The position numbers and the translations under genes were made by a program. The notes below the pieces were generated by a model. That model saw nothing but the letters and a program-made list of their open reading frames with translations. It made no database searches and was not told where the DNA came from. Positions 43,777 to 53,317 of a stretch of DNA of 54,624 nt are shown in pieces. Origin of the DNA: Candidatus Hydrogenedentota bacterium (lineage in GTDB: Bacteria; Hydrogenedentota; Hydrogenedentia; Hydrogenedentales; CAILVY01); contig JAKQOG010000036.1 in assembly GCA_029565395.1 (NCBI GenBank), positions 1-54,624 on the forward strand, given 5' to 3'. The first letter of the stretch is position 1. The number at the start of each line of letters is the position of its first letter.

Positions 43777-45084
43777 TTATTTCGAGCGCTGTGAATTCAA
43801 AAGAATGATCACAGAAGTCCCCGGGCGGGTCCGGTCTCCCTTCCCGGTAGCCAGCACAACATCGTTACGTCCATCGTTGTCCGCATCGCCGGCAGCGAGC
43901 CAAGAGGATTCCGCAAAGTCTTCCGCGAAATTCACCAGCATGGTTTTTTGAAGTGCGCCGGAGGTATCCACGGAATACTGAAATACATGACCCAAGTGCG
44001 TGCTGGTAATGAATTCGGAGACGTTATCGCCGCGAGTGGAGATCACTAACTCGTTCTTTTTGTCATTGTTGGCGTCGGCGATGACCATCATCTTCTCAAA
44101 ATACGCCATGTCCAGGTCTTCGGTGTCGCGTTCAAAGGAATACACGATTTTAGCGTCTTGATCCACGCGATATCCCAGTAGCGTCGCCTTATTTACCTTC
44201 TGTTCTTTTTTCCAGCCTATGATCAATTCATTTTTGCCACAGTTGTCCACATCACCCACGAGAAGAGAAGCATAAAAGCAGGGATTTCCCTCATAGCCAT
44301 CGAGGACAAGCCTCGGCGGGGTCTGTAATTCGCCTTTGTCATCGAATTCAAAGAGTTCCACCCGTGCACGGCCCGCACGGAACCCATTCGAGGTAAGGAA
44401 TTCAACGTGACCGTCGTTATCCACATCTTCAATCAAGGATTCCTCACCAGACCCAGACAAGTGATAGATCTTCCGCGCTTCGATGGTTGTCAGGGCTGCA
44501 TCCACATCATATCGGATAATCTCACCACCGCCACAATAGGCGGAGATAATCTCCATTATCCCATCGTTGTCAAGATCATATAGCGCAAGGTTGTGGGTAT
44601 AACTGCTTTGGTTGCACTCCGGGCGGCAGGAAAGCTGCTTGGTGATTTTTTGTCCATCCATCTGGAAAACATAAAGAAAAGCCGTGCCGCCTTTTTCCTG
44701 GCCAGTGCCCAGCGCGATTTCATTTTTGCCGTCATGATTTAAATCCACCACTTTCACCGCCAAGCCCATTCCAGGCTTCTGTTCCGCCAAATTTTCCGCC
44801 AGGATGTGGCTTTCCCACGTGCCATTGCGTTTTTTAAACAGGTACAACCGGCTATCCGGGCAACCCGTGGTGAGAATTTCATTCTGGCCATCGTTGTCCG
44901 CATCGCCGATTTCCACATCCCATCCCGCATAGCTTTGATCCACCTGCGCCACCATCTCGGCGGTCCAGCCTGAGGCAACTTCCGCGCTGGACACGGGGAG
45001 TGCGTCCGCAAAGAGCATAGGAGAGACGAAACAACTATAAATTAACACGATAGACAGACATTTCAGGACAAATTCAAGGCACAT
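43777..45084 (-). CDS. Secreted FG-GAP/VCBS repeat protein
   Basis: 435 residues. Start ATG with AAGGA seven bases upstream; the gene begins 13 bases after the stop of the ceramidase-like gene, so both are cotranscribed. The signal peptide ends near MLFADA. The whole mature part consists of repeats with Ca-binding loops: IGDADNDGQNEILTTG, DLNHDGKNEIALGTG, DLDNDGIMEIISA, DVDNDGHVEFLTSNG, DVDNCGKNELIIGW, DANNDKKNELVISTRG, GDADNDGRNDVVLATGKG. That is a seven-bladed beta-propeller by count, as in integrin alpha chains. No enzyme motif; it probably binds a ligand or partner, perhaps the ceramidase-like protein. Confidence 0.88.
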   Translation of the reverse strand: MCLEFVLKCLSIVLIYSCFVSPMLFADALPVSSAEVASGWTAEMVAQVDQSYAGWDVEIGDADNDGQNEILTTGCPDSRLYLFKKRNGTWESHILAENLAEQKPGMGLAVKVVDLNHDGKNEIALGTGQEKGGTAFLYVFQMDGQKITKQLSCRPECNQSSYTHNLALYDLDNDGIMEIISAYCGGGEIIRYDVDAALTTIEARKIYHLSGSGEESLIEDVDNDGHVEFLTSNGFRAGRARVELFEFDDKGELQTPPRLVLDGYEGNPCFYASLLVGDVDNCGKNELIIGWKKEQKVNKATLLGYRVDQDAKIVYSFERDTEDLDMAYFEKMMVIADANNDKKNELVISTRGDNVSEFITSTHLGHVFQYSVDTSGALQKTMLVNFAEDFAESSWLAAGDADNDGRNDVVLATGKGDRTRPGTSVIILLNSQRSK

Positions 45085-45097
45085 ATGAGAATCCTTG

Positions 45098-46510
45098 TCA
45101 TTTCGGCGATGCGGTGCTGGGCAATTCGGTCAGTTTCACTTCCACCCCCGCCTTTTGGGCAAGTTCCCGGACCACCGTGAGGATGCGGGCCTCAACATCA
45201 TCCTTCCACACACTGGGCAGCCCGTATAATATTTGCGCGCCGCCCCCTTCATAACCGCCTTCTTTCAAAACGCGCACCGACGGGATATAACTGCACACGT
45301 CATTGGCATAGGTCATGACGAATACGTCCCGGCCCAGCAGTTGCTTGATTAGAATGGTATAATCCACCACGGTTTCGCCCCCCAGGACAACCAGGGGTTG
45401 TGCGCCCATCTTCCAAATCTGAACCGGATACATATACGAGTTTTGAAGCGGCTTTCCGGCGTCAAGTTCATGAATGAACTTTTCAATCCCTTTTTTCAAA
45501 TACGGCGCCGCGCCGGGAAGCATGGCTTCAAGTTGTTCGCGGGTGGGCGGTGTCTCCAGGGCCAATTCAGTTTCCAGGTATTCCGTGCGAAATACCGGGT
45601 CCAGCGTTTGCATCGGGTCGGTCATGGCGCGATCCACGGCGCTGGCTAATTCACACCCGTATTGTTGCGCGAGCGCCACCGTGCGCCGGGGCATCGGATT
45701 TTGGTCTGCGCCGCACCCCGCAAAAAACAGTGCGGTAGCGCCAGGATGCTGGGTTTCCAATTCAATCTGCGCAAATCCTGCATAATCCCCGCAAAAGAAT
45801 TGATCGCATAACGTGGTGTTGTGGCATGCATAGCCGAACACCACTGCAAGCAGGCCTCCATCCGCTTTAGACACTTTGATCACGGGCACGGCATGATCCA
45901 CCGGGCCCTTGAATTCATGGGTGCTCAATATTTCCGCTTCTTTGTTATTCCTGCGGTTCACCGCGAAACGCGTCACTCCATTTGCCGAAGCCAGTTGCAC
46001 GGGCGTTAGATTGGAAAAGGCTTGTTCCGCTACCGTCACGGTTTGAGCTTCCAACCAACGAGAGTATTTTTTGATTTTTTCAATGTCCGCATCCCCGGCC
46101 GGATAAATACACATCAGAGAATCATCCAGTACCGGTCCGGAATGCGTATGTGAACCGCTAAGAATGATCTGGGCGCGCTCCAGCCCCAGGTTCTCTTTAA
46201 TACGGTTCCGAATCACCTCTGACATCTGCTTGGGAATACCAAGATGATCCGCGGTGATCAACACTGCACGTTTCCCTTCTGCGTCCTGTAAGGCCAGCGC
46301 CTTGACCCAAAGGGGATGCAGGACGCCCTCCGAAGGCTTGTCGCGCGCGGCATAGCCCGCCAGCCACATGGACTCCGTGGGGGTAATATCAATTTTGGCA
46401 ACACCCGCTTGCCAAGTGGGCTGCGCGGACGAAACCGAGGCACAGGTGATTGCTGCTGCAAGTATCATGGCCAGACCCCCATAGTGTTTACATGAAGTGA
46501 TGAATTTCAT
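45098..46510 (-). CDS. Secreted neutral/alkaline ceramidase-like hydrolase
   Basis: 470 residues. AAGGAG seven bases before the ATG. The Sec signal peptide ends near SVSSA (residues 1-29). The domain starts AGVAKIDITPTESMWLAGY, the usual opening of ceramidase-type N-terminal domains. IILSGSHTHSGPVL matches the Zn-binding HTHSGP of bacterial ceramidases, and GYACHNTTLCDQFFCGDYAG holds the second His. AGCGADQNPMPR lies near the active site, and VVLGGETVVDY and VMTYANDVCSYIPS complete the core. The C-terminal Ig-like domain of true ceramidases is missing, so the substrate may differ. It heads a two-gene operon with the FG-GAP protein and is divergent from the DegT gene. Confidence 0.88.
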   Translation of the reverse strand: MKFITSCKHYGGLAMILAAAITCASVSSAQPTWQAGVAKIDITPTESMWLAGYAARDKPSEGVLHPLWVKALALQDAEGKRAVLITADHLGIPKQMSEVIRNRIKENLGLERAQIILSGSHTHSGPVLDDSLMCIYPAGDADIEKIKKYSRWLEAQTVTVAEQAFSNLTPVQLASANGVTRFAVNRRNNKEAEILSTHEFKGPVDHAVPVIKVSKADGGLLAVVFGYACHNTTLCDQFFCGDYAGFAQIELETQHPGATALFFAGCGADQNPMPRRTVALAQQYGCELASAVDRAMTDPMQTLDPVFRTEYLETELALETPPTREQLEAMLPGAAPYLKKGIEKFIHELDAGKPLQNSYMYPVQIWKMGAQPLVVLGGETVVDYTILIKQLLGRDVFVMTYANDVCSYIPSVRVLKEGGYEGGGAQILYGLPSVWKDDVEARILTVVRELAQKAGVEVKLTELPSTASPK

Positions 46511-46556
46511 TGAACGGCTCCTTTTTCCTACAGCCTAGAGGAAAAATCCGGGCAAT

Positions 46557-46619
46557 TCAACGAGGTTGATACGCACCCTATCAGAGGCATAGTATGAAGG
46601 CTCGGTTGTGCGGTCAACC
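46557..46619. promoter_or_regulatory. Two short inverted repeats between the ceramidase-like and DegT genes
   Basis: TCAAC-GAG-GTTGA (46557-46569) and GGTTG-TGCGGT-CAACC (46604-46619) lie in the 158-base divergent region. Both use the same half-site GGTTG/CAACC, which would suit a common regulator. Evidence is only the symmetry. Confidence 0.3.
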
Positions 46620-46668
46620 ATATTAGATGAAATGCAAAATGCAACTTCAAGATAAGGAGAGGCTTGCC

Positions 46669-47991
46669 ATGAGGAATACATCCAAATCAATCACAACCCA
46701 TCCCACCCGGCGTGACTTTCTGATGGCGACAGGGGCTGCAACTGCGGGATTAGCCATAACGGGAAAGGCGGCGGCACAGGGGGCAAAAGAGAAATTGGCA
46801 GTCAATGGAGGCCCCAAAGCGATTACCGTGCCTGACGCTGGGGCTGCCAAGTGGCCACTCTATGGCGAGGAAGAAGAAAAAGCCATGATAGAAATGGTGC
46901 GCAGACCCAACTATGACCCCATCGATGCCTTGGAAAAGGAATGGGCGGACTTTCTGAAAGCACCCTATACCAAAGCCCATTTCAACGGCACGAGCGCCCT
47001 CGTCTCGATGTTTTTCGCCCTGAATCTGCCGCCGGGCAGTGAGATCATGGTGCCCAGCTACACCTTCTTCGCCACCATTGTCCCCATGCGGCTCTTTGGG
47101 CTGGTGCCGGTCTTCGTGGATATTAATCCCCACACGCTTAATTTCGACCTGGAGGACGCGAAGAAGCGATTGACCAAAGACACAAAAGCGGTGCTTCCCG
47201 TCCACTGGATTGGCCTTCCCTCTGACATGGATTATATCTGCGATTGGGCGAAAGAAAAGGGCCTGATTGTGCTGGAAGATTCGGCGCACGCTCATGGTGC
47301 GATGCTAAAAGACAAGCGCATGAGCACCTGGGGGCGCATGGGAATTTTCAGTTATCAGATGTCCAAGCCTCTGCCCGCCATCGAGGGCGGTATGGGCGTC
47401 TATCAGAATGAAGATGATTATGCGCGCGCTTCAGCGTTCGGCGACTACCAAATGAAAGGCTTGGACAAGAAAAATCCCTACATGAAATACGCAGGCTCCG
47501 GCTTGGGCCTCAAACTCCGCATGCATCCCATGGCCGCCGCGCTCGCTCGCTGCCAGCTTAAAGGCCTTGATGCGAGGAATGAAGCCGGAGCCGCGCAGGT
47601 CCGCCGCCTCAATGACCGCTTGCTCCAACTGCCCGGCCTCTATGAACAGAGCAGCGGGCGCAAGGACGTCAAGCGCCTTTACTATTCCTGGAATATGCTG
47701 TTTATCGATGAAGCGCAAAGCGGCATGAAACGGGATAAAGTCGTGGAGGCACTCAAGGCCGAAGGCGTCAATGCGAGCGCGTTGCATTATACCTTGCAGC
47801 ATGAATTGCCACTGTACACGGAAGATGAATGGTGGCATCACAAGCCGGTGATTCCCGAATTGCCGGGATCGAAGCAGGCTAATGCAACCTCCATTGCGCT
47901 GCCGTATTTCACCAAGGATGTTCCGGAGCTTTGTGATCAATATGTGAACGCCTTCGAAAAGGTCTGGGCGCACCGCGAAGAACTGGCATAG
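46669..47991 (+). CDS. Tat-exported DegT/DnrJ/EryC1/StrS-family PLP aminotransferase
   Basis: 440 residues. The ATG at 46669 has AAGGAG nine bases upstream; a longer frame to 46627 has no such site. The N-terminus has the Tat motif TRRDFLM (Arg14-Arg15) and a hydrophobic stretch ending AAAQG. The PLP enzyme core follows: FNGTSALVSMFFALNLPPG, VMVPSYTF-like EIMVPSYTFFATIV, VFVDINPHTLNFD, VLEDSAHAHGA, and SYQMSKPLPAIEGG with Lys233 in the place of the PLP lysine. These enzymes aminate keto-sugars. Members without the active Lys act as dehydratases; here it is present. Export of a PLP-dependent sugar aminotransferase is unusual. It starts a unit with the epimerase and symporter. Confidence 0.9.
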   Translation: MRNTSKSITTHPTRRDFLMATGAATAGLAITGKAAAQGAKEKLAVNGGPKAITVPDAGAAKWPLYGEEEEKAMIEMVRRPNYDPIDALEKEWADFLKAPYTKAHFNGTSALVSMFFALNLPPGSEIMVPSYTFFATIVPMRLFGLVPVFVDINPHTLNFDLEDAKKRLTKDTKAVLPVHWIGLPSDMDYICDWAKEKGLIVLEDSAHAHGAMLKDKRMSTWGRMGIFSYQMSKPLPAIEGGMGVYQNEDDYARASAFGDYQMKGLDKKNPYMKYAGSGLGLKLRMHPMAAALARCQLKGLDARNEAGAAQVRRLNDRLLQLPGLYEQSSGRKDVKRLYYSWNMLFIDEAQSGMKRDKVVEALKAEGVNASALHYTLQHELPLYTEDEWWHHKPVIPELPGSKQANATSIALPYFTKDVPELCDQYVNAFEKVWAHREELA

Positions 47992-48033
47992 TAGTTTCAC
48001 GGACTGCTGAAAATAAAGAAAAGGAACTGCTTT

Positions 48034-48882
48034 ATGCGGAAGGTGATGTGTTGTCTTTTGCTAATGGAACTGCTCCTGGGAATGGCCATAACCGCTTCGG
48101 CGGCGCAAAGCGGGGAAATTCCCTGGCCGCTCGCCGTGCGGATCATGAGCTATGGAAAATTTCAGGAGGCCGCTTGGGCGCACCTTAAAGAAATCGGCGT
48201 CCATTACCTGTTTCTGGCGGTTCCCGCACCAGCGGACGTGGATGCCACTATCGCCAAACTAAACGAATATGGCTTGACCGCCGTGGTGATGCGCGGAAAT
48301 GCCGATCTCGCCAAAGAGTCGTGCGTGGAGGAATTGGCCGGTCAACTCGCCATCTGCGAAAAAATGGGCGTCAAATTTATGTTCCTCTCCGCCAAATTGA
48401 ACGGCGCGGACAAAGGCGTGGTGTTGGAACGTCTCCGCAAGGCAGGGGACATCGCCAAACAGCACGGCGTTACCATCACGCTGGAAACCCATCCTGAACT
48501 GGGCACGAACGGCGATATTCAACTGGAAACCATGAAGGCGCTCAATCACCCAAATGTGCGCGTGAATTTCGATACCGCGAATATCACTTACTACAACAAA
48601 AACACGGACGCCGTGACGGAATTGAAAAAAAGCATCGATTATGTGGGTACGGTGGAGTTTAAGGATCACTCCGGCGAATTTGAAACCTGGAATTTCCCCG
48701 TGCTGGGAAAAGGAAAAACAAATTTTCTGGCAATCGTGAAGATCTTAAAGGACCATCATTACGCCGGACCAGTCACCATCGAATTTGAAGGTGTGAAGGG
48801 CGTCGAATTGAATGAAGCCGACACCAAAAAGTCGATTTCGGACTCCGTGGCATACGTGCGCGCCTTGGGTATGTTCAAGTAA
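48034..48882 (+). CDS. Exported sugar isomerase/epimerase-type TIM-barrel protein
   Basis: 282 residues, ATG with AAGGA eight bases upstream. A Sec signal peptide ends near TASAAQ (residues 1-24). The barrel follows the xylose-isomerase-like family: VTITLETHPELG (metal-binding Glu), NVRVNFDTANITYYN (Asp), TVEFKDHSGEF and the final TIEFEGVKG (Glu). It sits 42 bases after the DegT gene and 19 before the symporter, so all three form one operon. A periplasmic sugar-modifying enzyme feeding the symporter is the simplest reading. It is not closely alike to the cytoplasmic barrel protein at 12394-13395. Confidence 0.88.
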   Translation: MRKVMCCLLLMELLLGMAITASAAQSGEIPWPLAVRIMSYGKFQEAAWAHLKEIGVHYLFLAVPAPADVDATIAKLNEYGLTAVVMRGNADLAKESCVEELAGQLAICEKMGVKFMFLSAKLNGADKGVVLERLRKAGDIAKQHGVTITLETHPELGTNGDIQLETMKALNHPNVRVNFDTANITYYNKNTDAVTELKKSIDYVGTVEFKDHSGEFETWNFPVLGKGKTNFLAIVKILKDHHYAGPVTIEFEGVKGVELNEADTKKSISDSVAYVRALGMFK

Positions 48883-48901
48883 GTAATACGGGAGGGAGGG
48901 C

Positions 48902-50677
48902 ATGACGGAAATTCGCGGGCAGATGCAACTGCCGGATTATCTGATGCTCGCCGGATATTTTGTCCTGATGCTGGGCGTCGGCGGGTATTTCTACCGCTAT
49001 ATGAAAGGCATTAAAGATTACTTCAGCGGGAGCAACAGCATCCCCTGGTGGCTTAGCGGCGTGTCTTTCTACATGACCAGTTTCAGTGTCGCAGCCTTCG
49101 TCTTCTATCCCTCGCTCTGTTACCGTTACGGTTTTGTTGGAATCACCCTCATGTGGATCACGGTGCCCGCTACCCTCTTCAGTGCGGGCCTGTTCGCCAA
49201 ACGCTGGCGCCGCGCCCGCATCGATAGCCCGGTCGAATATCTGGAAACCCGCTTCGGCCCTGCGCTTCGGCAGGTCTTTGCCTGGCAAGGCATCCCCGTT
49301 ATAATCATCGACGACGCCATCAAACTGCTGGCTACCGGAACCTTCGTCTCCATCTGCACGGGCCTCCCAAAATCCTCCAGCATCATTCTGTGCGGCGGGA
49401 TTATGCTTGTGTACACGTTTATGGGCGGCTTATGGGCGGTGGCGGTCACCGACTTTATCCAATTCATAGTGCTTGGCATTGGATTAATGGTGATCTTGCC
49501 ATTGTCCATCGGCAAAGCAGGCGGAATCACCGCCATTCTTAACAATTCGCCGGAAGGATTCTTCAACTTTAGCGCGCCAGAATTTCCCTGGTCCTATATT
49601 TTGCCCTTGATTCTGCTCTACGCCTTGTCATGGAGCGTGAATTGGGCGCTCGTGCAGCGGTATTACTGCGTACCCCGGGAAAAAGACGCACTAAAAGTCG
49701 GGTGGATGGTGATGGCATTATATACATTCGGTCCGCCCCTCATGTTTTTTCCCGCCATCGCCGCGCGGCAGTTTCTTCCGCAACTGAGCGATGCGGGTGA
49801 CGTCTACCCCACGCTCTGCGCACAACTGTTGCCCGCGGGGATGCTCGGCCTTGCGATTGCCGCCATGTTCGCCGCAACCATGTCCACCCTCAGCGGACAC
49901 TACAACGTATGCTCCAGTGTGCTCACCAACGATGTCTACCGCCGGCTCATCCGGCCCGGCGCCTCCCAATGGGAACTGGTCCAGATAGGAAGGCTCATGA
50001 CCATCGTGATCGGGGTGATTGCCCTCGGCGTATCGCTGATTATGGCACAGGGGAAGGCGGAAGACCTCTTCCGTATCATGGTCACCCTCTTCAGCATTGC
50101 CACCGCCCCGGTGGCCATTCCGATGATCATCGGGCTGGTTTCCCGGCGGTTTAATAGCTTCTGCGCCATGACGGGATTCTTTTTCGGGATTATTTTGGGG
50201 CTGGGGCTTTTCGCCTTGTCCCGATACAACGCCGAAGTCAGCTTTCTGGGGCTTACCTGGAAACCAGAAACCGAAGATATCCTCTTTGGACACCTTGCGC
50301 TCAAAATGGAAATCGTCATGCTGTTGGGCACCGCCCTCTTCACTTTTACGGGCATGCTGATGGGTATGGCGCTTGGCGCTTGGATAAAACCCATGACACA
50401 GGAAGAACAGTCGCGTATTGATGCTTTCATCCAACGTGTGGAAACCCCCATTGGCCAACTCGAATCCGACGACGCCATCATGCGGGAGAGCGGTTTCATG
50501 CTTTCACCCTTCCGCGTGGTGGGAGTGTGTCTCATCGCGATTGCCCTGATGATGATGGCGGTTGTGCCGTGGGCAAAAGGGCTGGCCTTTGCCGTGGATC
50601 TTGGACTCAGCCTGGTGCTCCTGATTATTGGCGGGATCTTGTTCAAAACCAGCCGCAGTAATATCCCTGAATCATAA
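48902..50677 (+). CDS. Sodium:solute symporter (SSS family)
   Basis: 591 residues, ATG behind GGGAGG. About 13 membrane helices of the LeuT-like SSS fold. Visible family marks are GIKDYFSGSNSIPWWLSGVS in part near the N-terminus, the segment SPVEYLETRFGPALRQ, GGLWAVAVTDFIQF, the conserved AMFAATMSTLSGHYNVCSSV (Na-binding helix 8 region) and RPGASQWELVQIGRLMTIVIG in part. These proteins import sugars, sialic acids, amino acids or pantothenate with sodium. As the third gene after two exported sugar enzymes it most likely takes up a sugar derivative made by them. It has a longer C-terminal part (about 500-591, two helices) common in this phylum. Confidence 0.95.
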   Translation: MTEIRGQMQLPDYLMLAGYFVLMLGVGGYFYRYMKGIKDYFSGSNSIPWWLSGVSFYMTSFSVAAFVFYPSLCYRYGFVGITLMWITVPATLFSAGLFAKRWRRARIDSPVEYLETRFGPALRQVFAWQGIPVIIIDDAIKLLATGTFVSICTGLPKSSSIILCGGIMLVYTFMGGLWAVAVTDFIQFIVLGIGLMVILPLSIGKAGGITAILNNSPEGFFNFSAPEFPWSYILPLILLYALSWSVNWALVQRYYCVPREKDALKVGWMVMALYTFGPPLMFFPAIAARQFLPQLSDAGDVYPTLCAQLLPAGMLGLAIAAMFAATMSTLSGHYNVCSSVLTNDVYRRLIRPGASQWELVQIGRLMTIVIGVIALGVSLIMAQGKAEDLFRIMVTLFSIATAPVAIPMIIGLVSRRFNSFCAMTGFFFGIILGLGLFALSRYNAEVSFLGLTWKPETEDILFGHLALKMEIVMLLGTALFTFTGMLMGMALGAWIKPMTQEEQSRIDAFIQRVETPIGQLESDDAIMRESGFMLSPFRVVGVCLIAIALMMMAVVPWAKGLAFAVDLGLSLVLLIIGGILFKTSRSNIPES

Positions 50678-50714
50678 TCGATCAATAAGGCAGGGCAAGC
50701 ATCCTTGCTGCGGC

Positions 50715-50726
50715 CACAATATTGTG
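50715..50726. repeat. 12-base perfect palindrome CACAATATTGTG
   Basis: It stands between the convergent symporter and mannosidase genes, behind a small GCAAG/CTTGC hairpin (about 50697-50709). The position would suit a bidirectional transcript end, but no T-run follows. Confidence 0.3.
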
Positions 50727-50755
50727 ATTCGTGCAGTTTCCTTTGAGGACGTTAT

Positions 50756-53239
50756 TTAAACCGGCCGCTCTAGCAAATCCGTTTCTTCCCATTTTCTCGT
50801 GTCAGGATCCAGCCGGAAGGTTTTCACCTCAAACGCGCCCAGTTTCACAACCGCTTCGAACCCGAGTGCCGGGATGCGCAGTGTAGTGGATCGTGCCACG
50901 CCGGCAGGCTCAAACAAACGAAGAATGTAATGACCGGAACGTTCTGCTTTTTTGAAGGCTACTAGTTGCGTTACATCATCACTCAGCAGCACGCCCGGCA
51001 CAGTGGATTTCCCCGCCCCGGAAGGGTAAAACGAAAGGAGAAACGGCTTTTCATTGCACACCAGGGCTTCCCGATCCACCGCATCCAGCCGCTGTGTCAT
51101 CGGACCAGCATTGAGCCAAAAGCGGAACTGGCGTTCTCCTTGGTCGATGCGGGGCGTATAGGCATCGTCCCGCAATAACGGATGGTCACCAATGGGAAGA
51201 CAGGAATAGGCCGGACCGCGCAACAACGTCAGGCGCATCTCATTGTCCACAAAATCCGAACCATAGCTTCCATCATTGATGCAGGTCAGCGCCGCTTGTT
51301 CTTTGTCCGAAACCATGGCCACCCATTTCTGCGCCACTACCTCTCGGTCATAGGGTGTGAGATCATCGTGACCAAACGCCACTTGCCCTAGATAGCGCAC
51401 TTGTTCCAAGGCTGATGGAACCGCCAGCTTAAGCGCCTTGTCCTTTTCATTCCAATGCACACGGACATGAATTTCGGTTTCGGCGCCCTGCTTCGGGAAC
51501 TTGTAGGTCAGCACAAGGAACGAGTCGCCATATTCCAAGATGGCTTCGATCACCGTGCGCACCGCCCCTTCTTCCACCACGCGCACGGCCGGAAGAGTCG
51601 TGTTTTTCAGGCCGGAAATCCGGGCCGCGCCTTCGGGCGTCATGCATCGAAAGACCCCGGTGAGATCCCGGTACTTAAGCGCGATGGAACTCCAAGGATC
51701 CGGATCATCTAGAAACACACGCGGCAGAAAGGCATTTTCGCCAATATAGTTCACGCCGTTCACGGCATAGCGGTCCAGCAAACCGGTGGTGCAATTCACC
51801 ACCGCATCCAAGACGCCGTTATTGATATTAAACGTTCCGTCACAAGGCTGGAGCGAAGGCTTTGGCGCGGCTTCCAACCGGGTTTCCGTTGTGCAATCAA
51901 AACGGTTCATTTGCGAGGGCTGCAATGTGGCCCGAAAAACCACATGCTTCCGCCAGTCCACGCCCACATTGCTAATTTCTTTCTCCGTCTGACAGGCAAG
52001 AGCCTCGCCATTCAATCGCACCGTGGGCGCAACAAATCCGTTCCAATTGATGTCGGGCAGATTGAATTCACACTCAAACACGCCTTCCACCGGAAAGGGA
52101 TGCGGATTATAGGCCAGGATGGGGATTTCCCCATCCTTTGCCTTGGGCTGACCGCTGGCCAAAGAGAAAAATGCATACGCCTTTATGCGCGAAATGATTT
52201 CCAGGCCATGATCAAGCAGGCGCACGCCGGCCTCCTCTACCGGCTGAACGGAAGAGCCGGGCAGAATATCGTGAAATTCCGCACCCAGCAAATCGCGCAA
52301 TGCTTCATGAATACGGTCCTGGGGATACTCCATCAGTCCCTGCAAGGCCGCACAGGAGACCATTTTTTCCACCCGGTACAATTCATTTTCCAACAAGCGG
52401 TGTTTTTGTTTCAGGCGCACCTGCGAGGTGTAGCAGCCGGGCGCCCATGAATTCAGATCGCGTTCCAGGCGCGGGCGTTCAATGCCGCTGGCGGCCATTT
52501 CCGCAAAATACGCTTCCGGCGTGGAATGCACGATAGCCGTGGAAGAAGTTTCTTCAATCAGGGCGCGTAAATCGTTGAGGTCTTTGCGGGACGGTCCGCC
52601 GCCATGATTTCCAACGCCCCATAGCATGATGCCGATCTGACGGTCCGGATTGTTTTTCAACCACTCCTCGGTTTTCTCCCGCGCCTTGCCCAGCCATGAG
52701 TTATACCAGCCAATAAAACGGTGCGCGGCGATTTCAGAGCCGTCGAAGCCCACCCACATAAACCCATCCGGCGGCAGCGGAAAAATTTCTTCATTTGGCC
52801 GGCCAAACAGGTATGAATCATAGCCAGACTTCCTCAAAATCTGTACCAGACCACGGGAATGCCCAAACGGATCGAAATTGATTGCCGTTGTGGGCTCGAC
52901 GCCAAACTTCTCCTTGAAGTAAAGTTTCCCGATCAATATCTGCCGAACGAACGACTCGCCACTGGGCATATTGCAATCCGGCTGTAGATACCATCCGCCC
53001 ATGATGTGCCATTTCCCCTCCTTCACCAGCCGCTGAATGCGTTTGAACAGTTCCGGCTCGAATTCCTCCACCCAGGCATACAGGGTTACTTCGTTGTGGT
53101 TGAAAATGAATCCGTCAAACTCCTCACAAAGATCCGCCGCGGTCCGAAACGTGGACATCGCCTCCGCCGCCCCTTCCTCCCATTCCCACATCCAGACCGG
53201 ATCCAGGTGCGCATTACATAACAAATGAAGCTTTTTCAT
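50756..53239 (-). CDS. GH38-family alpha-mannosidase
   Basis: 827 residues from the ATG at 53239, where the GH38 domain begins; the upstream ATG frames to 53326 add unrelated residues, and no start has a good ribosome site. Zn ligands His11 and Asp13 are in AHLDPVW, the nucleophile Asp123 in NFDPFGHS, and the further Zn His in GVGNHGGGPSRKDL. The mid-domain (GAEFHDILPGSSV) and the C-terminal beta-sandwiches are complete. Retaining Zn-dependent exo-alpha-mannosidase activity is expected. Bacterial members trim alpha-mannosides or host N-glycans, usually in the cytoplasm. No signal peptide is seen, so it acts inside. The divergent permease and the palindromes between them suggest joint control. 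Confidence 0.93.
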   Translation of the reverse strand: MKKLHLLCNAHLDPVWMWEWEEGAAEAMSTFRTAADLCEEFDGFIFNHNEVTLYAWVEEFEPELFKRIQRLVKEGKWHIMGGWYLQPDCNMPSGESFVRQILIGKLYFKEKFGVEPTTAINFDPFGHSRGLVQILRKSGYDSYLFGRPNEEIFPLPPDGFMWVGFDGSEIAAHRFIGWYNSWLGKAREKTEEWLKNNPDRQIGIMLWGVGNHGGGPSRKDLNDLRALIEETSSTAIVHSTPEAYFAEMAASGIERPRLERDLNSWAPGCYTSQVRLKQKHRLLENELYRVEKMVSCAALQGLMEYPQDRIHEALRDLLGAEFHDILPGSSVQPVEEAGVRLLDHGLEIISRIKAYAFFSLASGQPKAKDGEIPILAYNPHPFPVEGVFECEFNLPDINWNGFVAPTVRLNGEALACQTEKEISNVGVDWRKHVVFRATLQPSQMNRFDCTTETRLEAAPKPSLQPCDGTFNINNGVLDAVVNCTTGLLDRYAVNGVNYIGENAFLPRVFLDDPDPWSSIALKYRDLTGVFRCMTPEGAARISGLKNTTLPAVRVVEEGAVRTVIEAILEYGDSFLVLTYKFPKQGAETEIHVRVHWNEKDKALKLAVPSALEQVRYLGQVAFGHDDLTPYDREVVAQKWVAMVSDKEQAALTCINDGSYGSDFVDNEMRLTLLRGPAYSCLPIGDHPLLRDDAYTPRIDQGERQFRFWLNAGPMTQRLDAVDREALVCNEKPFLLSFYPSGAGKSTVPGVLLSDDVTQLVAFKKAERSGHYILRLFEPAGVARSTTLRIPALGFEAVVKLGAFEVKTFRLDPDTRKWEETDLLERPV

Positions 53240-53300
53240 ATAACGTTTCTTTCTGGCAATATGCTTGTGTTTCAGACAGTTCATAATAATGAATTCATCA

Positions 53301-53317
53301 TTGTATAGTATACAATT
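53301..53317. promoter_or_regulatory. Operator-like inverted repeat ATTGTATA-G-TATACAAT
   Basis: Eight-base arms, one-base centre, no mismatch. It is placed 62 bases before the mannosidase start and 46 before the permease start. The core GTATA-N-TATAC resembles GntR (HutC-type) operators. A sequence like TATACAAT could also be part of a promoter. Confidence 0.6.
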
